64,000 nt of DNA from Thermococcus chitonophagus (lineage in GTDB: Archaea > Methanobacteriota_B > Thermococci > Thermococcales > Thermococcaceae): NCBI RefSeq assembly GCF_002214605.1, contig NZ_CP015193.1, positions 1,778,978 to 1,842,977 of the forward strand, written 5' to 3'. The position numbers and the translations under genes are program-made. This document shows positions 1 through 6,932 of the stretch, in pieces. The notes beneath the pieces are model-generated. The model was given only the letters and a program-made list of their open reading frames with translations, searched no databases and was not told the DNA's origin. How positions within the stretch are numbered: position 1 is the stretch's first letter; each line of letters begins with the position of its first letter.

Positions 1-53
1 TTTCCGAATGATCTGAGTACCCTAACGGGAATTAAGGCTTTTCCTGTCAGCAT
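1..53 (-). CDS. Partial CDS, N-terminus only; possibly a GINS subunit
   Basis: Only the first 17 codons are inside the window, running off its left edge. The start ATG at 53-51 has a strong Shine-Dalgarno (GGTGGAGG) five bases upstream, so the start is real. The peptide begins MLTGKALIPVRVLRSFG. A short 'TGK-LIPV-VL' opening is reminiscent of archaeal GINS (Gins23/Gins51) N-termini, and a GINS gene near this locus in Pyrococcus would fit, but 17 residues cannot prove it. It follows the GPN GTPase gene by about 50 bases on the same strand, so the two may be cotranscribed. Confidence 0.45.
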   Translation of the reverse strand, partial: MLTGKALIPVRVLRSFG

Positions 54-102
54 TAATCCTCCACCCAGCGCACTCAAACTTCCCCTTTTGGTCTTAAAGC
101 CC

Positions 103-849
103 TTACGTCAGGTCTCCACATGTACAGTAGTGTTCATATGCGAGCGTTTCAAGCTCATCAAAGCCCTCCCCAGTTTTTGCCGAGAGGTATATCACCCTAA
201 CGGGAGGTGAAACCTCTGGGAGCATTGAGCACATTTTATAGGCCAACAATCCCTGGGTTGAGGGGTCAAGCTTGAGCCTCGCTGTTAGGTACTCTATGTC
301 CTCAAACATCCTCTTGTGCCTTTCCAGCTCTTCCCTACCTAGGAGATCAACCTTATTGAGGGCTGGAATTGTTGTCGCCCCAAGTCTTAGGTCTATCAGA
401 AGGGCGAAAAACCTTACAAAGCAGTAATCGTGGGGCTTCTTCAATATCTCGGGATCGGAGAGATAAACCACCAAGGGATAGGGTAGGTTCTCCATTAGCT
501 TAACGCCGAACTCGTGGAATAGGAAGGTTTCCATTTGACCTGGGGTGTCTATTAAAACGTAGTCGTTCTTCTCCTCAAGCTCCAGTATCGAGTTTAAGTA
601 ATGGTCAAATTCATCCATTAGTCTGTCATAGCTCTCCACTATTGCGCCGTTTGGCCCGTATCCCTCCTTCATTATCTCCTCTACGGTAACAGACTTTCTA
701 ACGTCAAGATCCGGTTTGTATGGAAGTGTCCTTACTCCTGTGTCTAAGTTAACGTAGGCGACCTTGTGGTTCTCTTCGAGGTACTTGCCGAAAGCACCTG
801 TTAGCGCAGTTTTTCCGCTTCCCGCCGTTCCCACAAACGCTATTATCAT
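103..849 (-). CDS. GPN-loop GTPase (PAB0955/GPN1 family)
   Basis: This 248-residue protein is a GPN-loop GTPase, a dimeric G protein family found in archaea and eukaryotes. In eukaryotes its relatives assist RNA polymerase II assembly and nuclear import; the archaeal role is unsettled. Visible motifs are the P-loop GTAGSGKT (residues 7-14), the family-defining Gly-Pro-Asn at 65-67, DTPGQ at 101-105 and NKVD at 165-168. The length matches the P. abyssi protein PAB0955, whose structure is known. It ends about 50 bases before the partial gene at the window edge and starts 44 bases after the MinD-like gene, all on the minus strand. Family call is secure; cellular function is inferred. Confidence 0.93.
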   Translation of the reverse strand: MIIAFVGTAGSGKTALTGAFGKYLEENHKVAYVNLDTGVRTLPYKPDLDVRKSVTVEEIMKEGYGPNGAIVESYDRLMDEFDHYLNSILELEEKNDYVLIDTPGQMETFLFHEFGVKLMENLPYPLVVYLSDPEILKKPHDYCFVRFFALLIDLRLGATTIPALNKVDLLGREELERHKRMFEDIEYLTARLKLDPSTQGLLAYKMCSMLPEVSPPVRVIYLSAKTGEGFDELETLAYEHYCTCGDLT

Positions 850-892
850 GGCTCCTCCCAGGCTAGTTAAAATTAGGTGAACCTAAAAAGTT

Positions 893-1633
893 TTAGTACA
901 TTATCTTGGCCTTTATTCCAGCCAGCTTGTCAACTTCCTCTGCGAGCTTAACGAATGCTTTAGCTCCCTCACTTTCGGGTTTGTACTTCACAGCTGGAAT
1001 TCCTTCCAGGGTTCCCTCCCTAATGGCAGGATCTTCCGGAATAACGGCCAGCAGAGGAACCTCCATAACTTCTTCCGCGGCCTCTGGAGGGATATCTTTC
1101 TCAGTCCTCCCGTACCTGTTAAGAACGAACCCCAAGATTGCAAGCCCGGCTTTTTTCAGTACTATCCCAACTTTCATCGTGTCGGTAAGGCATGATATCT
1201 CAGGATTCGTGACGAGCAACGCCTCTTCACCGCTCAGCATTGCGCTCATTGCATCCAACTGTAGCCCAGCAGGGCAGTCTATTAGGATAAAATCGTACTG
1301 CCCCTTAAGGGATTTTATTACATCTGGCAACTTTCTTGGATCTGCTTTTATCACATGCTCCCAGTCAACGGCCCCAGGAAGAACGTAGACATTTTCAAAT
1401 TGCGTCATGTAAATTGCATCCTCTATCTTTGCCTCTCCCGCCAATACATCATGGAGCGTAACGTCGGCATCGTCAACACCCAGAACTAAGCTGAGATTTG
1501 CCATCGTTAAGTCACCATCCACAGCTAGAACTTTCTTTCCTCTCTCACCAAGGGCAACTGAAAGATTGGCAGTTACAGTTGTCTTCCCAGTTCCCCCTTT
1601 GCCCGAAACTATTGAGATTATTCTCGTCGTCAT
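893..1633 (-). CDS. minD: MinD/ParA-family ATPase (MinD-like)
   Basis: A 246-residue P-loop ATPase with the deviant Walker A motif KGGTGKTT (residues 11-18), carrying the signature lysine that contacts the partner's nucleotide in dimers. It also has the switch motif around VDGDLTMANL and a DCPAG Walker B region. Pyrococcus MinD proteins of this size have known structures. MinD positions the division site in bacteria, but archaea with several MinD paralogues and no MinC/MinE probably use them for positioning other cellular structures. The C-terminus (KLAGIKAKIMY) could form a short amphipathic membrane-targeting helix, which is inference. It lies upstream of the GPN GTPase on the minus strand. 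Confidence 0.9.
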   Translation of the reverse strand: MTTRIISIVSGKGGTGKTTVTANLSVALGERGKKVLAVDGDLTMANLSLVLGVDDADVTLHDVLAGEAKIEDAIYMTQFENVYVLPGAVDWEHVIKADPRKLPDVIKSLKGQYDFILIDCPAGLQLDAMSAMLSGEEALLVTNPEISCLTDTMKVGIVLKKAGLAILGFVLNRYGRTEKDIPPEAAEEVMEVPLLAVIPEDPAIREGTLEGIPAVKYKPESEGAKAFVKLAEEVDKLAGIKAKIMY

Positions 1634-1729
1634 ATCAAAAACCCCTGTAATCTCTACTTTCAGAAACTTATAATTTTTCTCTCGTTGAAGTTTTTATCGA
1701 AACGCTAAATTTTTAAGCTAATCGAGCAA

Positions 1730-2596
1730 GTGGCAACCATGATAGTTGGAGTGGCTTTTGCGTTAATTTCCGCCATTTGCTGGGGAACCTCATCTGTCTT
1801 AATAAAAGTTGGGCTTAAAAACAGATCTCCTTTAATAGCAAATCTAGTTAGGCTTATTTTCTCATCACTAATGTATGCCACAATTTTCCTAATTGGAGGG
1901 AACTTCAACGAGATATTTAGAATGTCCCTAGAATACCACATTATAGCATTCGTATCAGCACAATTTGGCTTCGTCATCGGTGATTACCTATATTTTTCGG
2001 CCCTCAAATCTCTCGGAGTTTCAAGAACAGTCCCAATAACATCTACGTATCCACTTTGGACCCTTGTCTGGGCTTATTTATTCTTAGGCAGAGAAATAAC
2101 GATAAGAATAGCTATTGGAGCTTTAATGATAGTTCTTGGGATAATTGTAGTTAGGCAGGTTGAAGTTGAGGAACACGTAAACCCAAAAGGACTCTTATAC
2201 GCATTTCTAACACCAATATCCTGGAGCATGGCAATAATTCTAATGGACTGGCTTTCAAACAAAATATCCCCTTTAACACTTGCAGGCCTGAGGATAATGT
2301 ACGCTACGGTGGGGATTACAATAAGCTCCTTGAAAGTTGTACCTGAATTGAAACACATAACCAAGAGAGAAGTAATGGTTATAGCAACTGCAGGGATGCT
2401 GGGCCTTGTAGTTGCCCAGTACACCTTTGTTTCCTCAGTGTCAATGCTTGGCTCTCAGATTGCCACACCAATTACCGCAATAAACCCGATAATTTCAACT
2501 TTACTTGCAATAACCTTCCTTAAGGAGCCTCCAAACTGGAAGATATGGGTGAGTCTTGGCCTGGTGGTTTCGGGAATATGGCTACTCACGTCCTAA
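1730..2596 (+). CDS. EamA/DMT-superfamily transporter
   Basis: A hydrophobic protein of 285-288 residues with about ten predicted membrane segments arranged as two repeated EamA halves (roughly residues 8-140 and 152-287). The repeat is visible as 'SAICWGTSSVLIK' in the first half and 'TPISWSMAIILMDW' in the second, each followed by conserved small-residue helices. Members of the drug/metabolite transporter superfamily export metabolites or amino acids; the substrate cannot be read from sequence. Either the GTG at 1730 or the ATG at 1739 could be the start. The gene is divergent from minD and its 3' end overlaps the convergent gene at 2593-3591 by 4 bases. Confidence 0.85.
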   Translation: MATMIVGVAFALISAICWGTSSVLIKVGLKNRSPLIANLVRLIFSSLMYATIFLIGGNFNEIFRMSLEYHIIAFVSAQFGFVIGDYLYFSALKSLGVSRTVPITSTYPLWTLVWAYLFLGREITIRIAIGALMIVLGIIVVRQVEVEEHVNPKGLLYAFLTPISWSMAIILMDWLSNKISPLTLAGLRIMYATVGITISSLKVVPELKHITKREVMVIATAGMLGLVVAQYTFVSSVSMLGSQIATPITAINPIISTLLAITFLKEPPNWKIWVSLGLVVSGIWLLTS

Positions 2597-3591
2597 TCAA
2601 GTTTTATCTTTTTCACGACTTTAACAAGGAAGGTTTTCCCGCTTTTTTCCCTAACTACGAGGCCTTTCTTCTCTAGGTTCTGAATTGCCCTGCTTATTGT
2701 TGGTCTCGAATAACCAACTATTTCCGGAAGTTCTTCCTGCTTTATTTCTCCACCATTCTCTATTATTGCTTTCAAAACTGCTACTTCTTTTTCGTTTAAT
2801 TGGTCAAGTATTTCCTGCCTCTTTTCTGATCTTTTTTTGCTTAGATACACTAAGAGGGGACTCATGACCAAAAACGCGACGATCATTCCAAGTAGAAATG
2901 AGAGCTTTGAGCTCTTAGTGGAAGGTGGAACCGCCGTTGTTGTATTGGTCTCGATTGGAGGGGGCTCAATATCTCTCCCTATCCAGTAGGTTTCATACCC
3001 CATCTTTTCCAGGGTTTTCTCGATTGTTTCATTAAGCCCTAGTCCAACTAAGATCACCATTGTTGGATGCAATGCTTTTATTCCTTCTAAGGCCGCAGGT
3101 GAAAGCTGGTTTTCCCACGTGAGGAGGAGAGGATATTTGTATTCCATTGCAAATTTTGCTGCAGCTAGAGTTGACCCGTAGTCCCAGGCACTTGCCAGAA
3201 CAACGACCCTACTCCCATTAGGATAAAAATGAAGAGCAAGTTTTTCTGCAGTTTCAGTCCTGTCAGCTCCCCCAATCCTTGTGACGCTGAAACCCATCTC
3301 CTTAAGCTCATTTTCAACTTCCAAACTTATCGCATTTGCACTGCCGACTATAAGAACCCTGTTTCGTCCAAGCTGAATGTAAGAGTATAGCTGAGCCTTT
3401 GTCACTTTATCCAATTTTTTTGGATTTACTGGCAGTATGGGGACATTTATAAGGTGAGAGTAAGGGAGAGCTATTAGGTAGTCAATTATATCATCATTCC
3501 TCACAATTATGAGATCATACTGAGGATATGAAGCATAAACGGAAGTAATGAAGAGTGATAGGAATACTAGCGAAATCAAAACTTTCTTCAT
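2593..3591 (-). CDS. Membrane-anchored protein: extracellular CWB2-like domain plus cytoplasmic winged helix
   Basis: This 332-residue protein starts with a signal peptide or anchor (residues 1-20, MKKVLISLVFLSLFITSVYA). An external domain of about 190 residues contains the cell-wall-binding-repeat-2 hallmark RIGGADRTETA (106-116). A threonine/proline-rich linker (212-228) leads to a single transmembrane helix (about 230-250). The cytoplasmic tail (262-330) reads as a winged helix with recognition helix around SRPTISRAIQNLEKKG and wing KSGKTFLVK. The order implies a one-component, membrane-bound regulator that could respond to an envelope ligand. The ligand and target genes are unknown. It faces S6e divergently across a 110-base intergenic region. 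Confidence 0.75.
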   Translation of the reverse strand: MKKVLISLVFLSLFITSVYASYPQYDLIIVRNDDIIDYLIALPYSHLINVPILPVNPKKLDKVTKAQLYSYIQLGRNRVLIVGSANAISLEVENELKEMGFSVTRIGGADRTETAEKLALHFYPNGSRVVVLASAWDYGSTLAAAKFAMEYKYPLLLTWENQLSPAALEGIKALHPTMVILVGLGLNETIEKTLEKMGYETYWIGRDIEPPPIETNTTTAVPPSTKSSKLSFLLGMIVAFLVMSPLLVYLSKKRSEKRQEILDQLNEKEVAVLKAIIENGGEIKQEELPEIVGYSRPTISRAIQNLEKKGLVVREKSGKTFLVKVVKKIKLD

Positions 3592-3644
3592 TTAAACCCC
3601 CTCCTCTCTAACCCCAAGGTTTTTAAACTATTTAAATTTTCATG

Positions 3645-3669
3645 CATCGGGCTAAGGGGGAACCCGATG
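3645..3669 (+). promoter_or_regulatory. Leader hairpin upstream of S6e
   Basis: A perfect 7-bp stem, CATCGGG (3645-3651) with CCCGATG (3663-3669), encloses the purine-rich loop CTAAGGGGGAA. It lies between AT-rich TATA-like boxes (3620-3640) and the S6e start codon at 3702. If transcription starts about 25 bases after the first box, the hairpin sits at the very 5' end of the S6e mRNA and could be a ribosomal-protein leader element. That role is inference. Confidence 0.4.
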
Positions 3670-3701
3670 AATCCCGCTGATGAAAGTGGAGGTGGGAGGA
3701 A

Positions 3702-4079
3702 ATGGCAACGTTCAAGCTTGTAATTTCCGATCCAAAGAGCGGAATAGCAAAGCAGATCGAGATTACTGGAGACGCCGCAGAGAAGCTCATTGGAAAGAAG
3801 ATAGGAGACCAAATACCAGTAAAGGAGCTTGGGATAGATCTAAACGCACTGTTTGGCAAGGAGTTTCCAGAGGACGTTAAGATAGAGATCAGGGGTGGAA
3901 CAGATAAGGATGGTTTCCCAATGAGACCAGATGTCCATGGACCAAGGAGAGTTAGGATCCTCCTATCCAAGGGACCGGGATTCAGACCCAGGGAGAAGGG
4001 AGAGAGGAGAAAGAAGACTGTAAGGGGTAACACAATAAGTCCCGAAATCGTTCAGGTTAACGTCAAGCTTGTGTACTAA
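3702..4079 (+). CDS. rps6e: 30S ribosomal protein S6e
   Basis: The 125-residue product is the archaeal/eukaryotic-type small-subunit protein eS6. It shows the family pattern [20 protein letters not shown] at the start, the central '[34 protein letters not shown]' style region (around residues 65-98) and the basic [12 protein letters not shown] segment. Length is normal for archaea, lacking the long eukaryotic phosphorylated tail. The ATG at 3702 is preceded by a strong Shine-Dalgarno (GGAGGTGGGAGG). A TATA-like box lies at 3620-3640. The gene stands alone on the plus strand, followed by the GC-rich RNA candidate. Confidence 0.97.
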   Translation: MATFKLVISDPKSGIAKQIEITGDAAEKLIGKKIGDQIPVKELGIDLNALFGKEFPEDVKIEIRGGTDKDGFPMRPDVHGPRRVRILLSKGPGFRPREKGERRKKTVRGNTISPEIVQVNVKLVY

Positions 4080-4109
4080 AATTTTTAACCTTTCATTTCT
4101 CATTATCTC

Positions 4110-4168
4110 TTGCGCGGCTCAGACCGGCTGGGGCCGAAGCGATGGGGCCGCGCTGGACCGGGCTACAT
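4110..4168 (+). ncRNA. GC-rich structured RNA candidate, H/ACA-like
   Basis: This short island is about 75% GC in an AT-rich intergenic setting, the classic mark of a structured RNA in hyperthermophiles. One fold fits an archaeal H/ACA guide. A lower stem AGACCGG (4121-4127) pairs with CCGGGCT (4158-4164), with one A-G mismatch, and is followed directly by ACA (4165-4167). An upper stem pairs GGCC (4132-4135) with GGCC (4146-4149), capped by a purine-rich loop with GA elements suggesting a K-loop. The distance from upper stem to ACA is 15 bases, as H/ACA rules expect. A competing fold pairs GCGCGGC (4112-4118) with GCCGCGC (4147-4153). A TATA-like TTTTTAA box at 4082-4088 sits about 26 bases upstream. 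Confidence 0.5.
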
Positions 4169-4172
4169 CGAG

Positions 4173-4943
4173 GTGTTGCTTTTGATATCACTGGCAACTC
4201 TAATACTGGTTTTAGCCCCGCTATTGCTTATCCTGATTGCATGGGAGTCAAAGGAGAGCCAATACCTAATTATAGCCTCCCTCCTATACGTCCTTTTAGC
4301 TCCTCAAAAGTACTTTCCAATGATACTCCTTATCCCCACGATATTCGGCCTAGCACCTAAGTTTGCAAGAGAGCTAGGATTTCTAATTCTTGGAATGTTC
4401 CTTATTGATCCAAATGTGAGGGCAGACCTCACACCCATGAAAACACTTTCCCTAAGTGCATTTACCCTATTGCTTTCTGTTATAATTTCTCCCCTTCCCA
4501 GAGGAAAAGCCAAGAGAATTTTTTATATAACAGTATTAGGGATACTATCAGGTCTACTAGGGATAATGATAAAGCCTTTTCCGCTTATAGCAATCTCTTA
4601 CCTATTGGCTTTTCCAATAACGTTGACAAGCTATGCGTATGCATTTGTTACAATTGCTGTTTCACTCTTATTGCACGAAGTGGGTCTTTATTCTTTTCCC
4701 TCCCCAGGAACACCGAATTCCAACGTACTTCCAGCAATAATACTTCCAGCCATTCTGATAGGGTATTCTATTTATATTGAAAGGAAGAATATAATGATGA
4801 AAAGACAAACAATAATGCTCCTGATATTTGCACTTCTATTAATTCCTTTTCTAAATTTAGCAAAGTTAGAGTTTGTTCTTTTAATGTCAGCTGTTAGTAT
4901 CAGGTTAATTACTTCTCTTCCCCATCCTGAGGAAACTTTATAG
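4173..4943 (+). CDS. Multi-spanning membrane protein of unknown function
   Basis: About 255 residues, almost wholly hydrophobic, with roughly seven to eight transmembrane helices. No family is recognised. An open frame extends back to a TTG at 4110, but those 21 extra codons are the GC-rich RNA candidate, are hydrophilic and look non-coding. The first in-frame GTG (4173) or TTG (4176) next to the GAGG at 4170-4173 is therefore the more plausible start, though spacing is poor and the start remains unsettled. Its 3' end overlaps the convergent DUF2110 gene by 35 bases (4909-4943). Confidence 0.6.
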   Translation: MLLLISLATLILVLAPLLLILIAWESKESQYLIIASLLYVLLAPQKYFPMILLIPTIFGLAPKFARELGFLILGMFLIDPNVRADLTPMKTLSLSAFTLLLSVIISPLPRGKAKRIFYITVLGILSGLLGIMIKPFPLIAISYLLAFPITLTSYAYAFVTIAVSLLLHEVGLYSFPSPGTPNSNVLPAIILPAILIGYSIYIERKNIMMKRQTIMLLIFALLLIPFLNLAKLEFVLLMSAVSIRLITSLPHPEETL

Positions 4944-5655
4944 CACCAATTTTAGCAGGCTTTATGTATGGACCGATTTCCTTTATTATACCTGGGGCGT
5001 GAGTACCTTTCTTCAGGATTAGCATTGTTTCCATAAGCCCTAGCTCCTCTATCCTCCTTACATCCCTACTATGCCCTGTCTCGACCAAAGCCCTTTCCAC
5101 ATTTTCGCTTATCGTGCCAACTATGAAAAGCTTATCGTACTTATCACTTGTCCATCCCTTTATCTTCCTTACCCAGCGGTCAGTAAGGTAGGCCTCTATT
5201 TCCTGGGCCAACTTTTCAACTCTCTCTATCCTTATTTCAACTGGTAGATAGTCAACCCACCCAAATTCCCTTCTCATCTGCCTTACCGGTTTTTCTCCAA
5301 AAGTCCGTTTGAGCCAGTAGAGAGGAACTAAAGCATCCTTTGGCCGCGGTTTCAGAATCCCAATGTCGACGTAAACACCGTAGCCTACTTTCCCAAGGTC
5401 AACAAGCCTCCCTAAGAGTACATCGCCCTCATTTACACTTGCCAGAGAATAAGGAATTTCACCCCATTCTTCCCTAATGAGGTTTGCAGATATCTCACTA
5501 TCTTCGCCCTCAAGCGTTATTTTAACCCACTGCCTTATTGTTATTGAAACTCTCCACTTTACATCAAGGTCTCCAATTAAGGATTTCAACTTCTTGTTGA
5601 TCTTACTAAAACCACTCCTATCCCCATAAATCTTCTGAGGTATTATAACTTCCAT
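4909..5655 (-). CDS. DUF2110 family protein
   Basis: A 248-residue archaeal protein matching the DUF2110 family, which is commonly linked to tfe. The centre (residues 80-110, 'GDVLLGRLVDLGKVGYGVYVDIGI') has the look of an S1/OB-type beta-barrel RNA-binding segment, and there are many basic residues through 125-170. The gene lies 6 bases downstream of tfe and is likely cotranscribed with it. The stable neighbourhood with a transcription factor suggests a role in transcription or RNA metabolism, but no activity is established. Confidence 0.8.
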   Translation of the reverse strand: MEVIIPQKIYGDRSGFSKINKKLKSLIGDLDVKWRVSITIRQWVKITLEGEDSEISANLIREEWGEIPYSLASVNEGDVLLGRLVDLGKVGYGVYVDIGILKPRPKDALVPLYWLKRTFGEKPVRQMRREFGWVDYLPVEIRIERVEKLAQEIEAYLTDRWVRKIKGWTSDKYDKLFIVGTISENVERALVETGHSRDVRRIEELGLMETMLILKKGTHAPGIIKEIGPYIKPAKIGAIKFPQDGEEK

Positions 5656-5661
5656 AGGGCG

Positions 5662-6210
5662 TCACTTTCTCCTGCTTTTCTTTGACTTGGATTTTGGAGC
5701 TTTTCTCAGGCCCAGCTCTATTTCAAGCTCCTCAATTCTCTTTTTTAATTCTTCTATAATAGCCGAGTTATCGTATTCATGGAGTATTTCACCACATATA
5801 GGACATGTAAAGCCATACTCAAAGGCTTCATCAAAAGTCAGTTTTGGATGCCCTGGGGTGCCACAGTGGTAATACACTTCATTTGTTTCCTCTTGGAGCA
5901 TTTTCTTCAACTTTTCGAGCTCTTGCATTTTTCTTGCCTTAATGATTTCAGGTAACCTCTTGGTCTCAATATGCCAGTAATAATAATACCATCCCGTCTC
6001 GTCATCCCTTATTCTTTTAAAATCGGCTAACTTTGCATCATAGAGAGCGTAAAGAATCTTCCTAACGGTATTAACTCTAATCCCCGTGATTTCAGCTAAC
6101 TCTTCATCTGTGGCTTCTCCTTTCTTTTCAAGAGCCTTTATTACTTCTACAGCTTCATCTCCCCCTATGTCCCTTGCTATCTCAAGAAGGGCCTTGTTCC
6201 TTCTGGCCAT
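5662..6210 (-). CDS. tfe: Transcription factor E (TFIIE-alpha homologue)
   Basis: TFE stimulates archaeal promoter opening together with TBP, TFB and RNA polymerase. The 182-residue protein has an N-terminal extended winged helix (about residues 5-85, with '[30 protein letters not shown]'), a helical linker (90-110), a zinc-ribbon-like region (113-140) and a lysine/arginine-rich tail (168-182). In the ribbon the second knuckle is CPIC (136-139), while the first reads HCGTPGH (115-121) with a single Cys, so zinc binding may use His or be weakened. The ATG start at 6210 follows a purine-rich SD. It heads a two-gene unit with DUF2110. Confidence 0.93.
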   Translation of the reverse strand: MARRNKALLEIARDIGGDEAVEVIKALEKKGEATDEELAEITGIRVNTVRKILYALYDAKLADFKRIRDDETGWYYYYWHIETKRLPEIIKARKMQELEKLKKMLQEETNEVYYHCGTPGHPKLTFDEAFEYGFTCPICGEILHEYDNSAIIEELKKRIEELEIELGLRKAPKSKSKKSRRK

Positions 6211-6310
6211 TCTCTTAACCTCCCAATTTTAACCACTTTCCCCAATGAATTAATATGGACATAACCCTATATATACTTTAAGGAAGATATTCAAGAAGGG
6301 CGGGAAAACG

Positions 6311-6592
6311 TTATTTAGTTAAGTACTCATCGACAAGCTCTTTAGCGGAGGGTTTATATATCTCAAGAACCTCAATGTCCTCTATTACATTCCCCTCTCT
6401 TAGCTTCAATTTAACTTTACCACCATAGACTTGGAGATCTAAAAGACCATAGACAACGTCCTCTGCTTCTATTGGACTCTTGAACTTCATTATATACTCT
6501 CCATCTTCAGTAATAAGCTTCACCCACCATTCATTCTTCCTCTTAAACGGCCTGGTAACCTTTGGCTTGAACTTCTCGATGATTACTTCCAA
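6311..6592 (-). CDS. Hypothetical protein, 93 aa
   Basis: A small soluble protein rich in charged residues with predicted mixed beta strands ('EWWVKLITEDGEYIMKFKSP') and a C-terminal helix. No family is recognised. Codon use and composition match neighbours, and the ORF spans almost the whole interval between tfe and tRNA-Lys on the minus strand, so it is likely a real gene. About 100 bases separate it from the tfe start; an AT-rich stretch (TATATATACTTTAA near 6270) lies between them and could serve as the tfe promoter. Confidence 0.65.
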   Translation of the reverse strand: MEVIIEKFKPKVTRPFKRKNEWWVKLITEDGEYIMKFKSPIEAEDVVYGLLDLQVYGGKVKLKLREGNVIEDIEVLEIYKPSAKELVDEYLTK

Positions 6593-6659
6593 CTATGTCA
6601 CCCCCACATCTCTGAAGTTGCTGGCCCCTTTGGGATTTATCAACCTAACTGTCCACAAA

Positions 6660-6675
6660 AAAGCTTATAAAACTT
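6660..6675 (+). promoter_or_regulatory. TATA box for tRNA-Lys
   Basis: The sequence AAGCTTATAAAAC includes a good archaeal box A (TTATAAAA, 6665-6672) about 27 bases before the first base of tRNA-Lys, the spacing expected for TBP/TFB-driven initiation at or just before the tRNA. Confidence 0.75.
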
Positions 6676-6696
6676 CTGCCGAGTTAGTCATCGGGT

Positions 6697-6774
6697 GGGC
6701 CGGTAGCTCAGCCTGGTTAGAGCACCGGGCTTTTAACCCGGTGGTCGCGGGTTCAAATCCCGCCCGGCCCGCCA
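6697..6774 (+). tRNA. tRNA-Lys (anticodon TTT)
   Basis: A complete cloverleaf can be drawn. The acceptor GGGCCGG (6697-6703) pairs with CCGGCCC (6764-6770), the discriminator is G and CCA is encoded (6772-6774). The anticodon arm is CCGGG-CTTTTAA-CCCGG, giving anticodon TTT for lysine codons AAA/AAG. The T arm carries the canonical GGTTCAAATCC. There is no intron. Confidence 0.98.
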
Positions 6775-6932
6775 AACCTATCCTTATTTATTTTAGGCGT
6801 CCTCCTATTGACACCATAGTTCCTTCTGCTAAGAAACCTAAAACACATTTTCTGCCCCAGCAGGCTATGTGTTGATTTTATAACCCCTCAAGATCATTTA
6901 GATAATAAAATATCAAGATCAAGAGGTGATGA

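Noticed and set aside
906-1388. 160-codon ORF on the plus strand
   Set aside because: Antisense shadow of the clearly coding minD gene.
3660-3690. Box C/D sRNA before S6e (CGATGA and CTGATGA)
   Set aside because: Boxes overlap and spacing is far too short for guides.
4110-4172. N-terminal extension of the membrane protein from TTG at 4110
   Set aside because: The 21 codons are very GC-rich, hydrophilic and overlap a foldable RNA with its own TATA-like box; they do not look like the membrane protein that follows.
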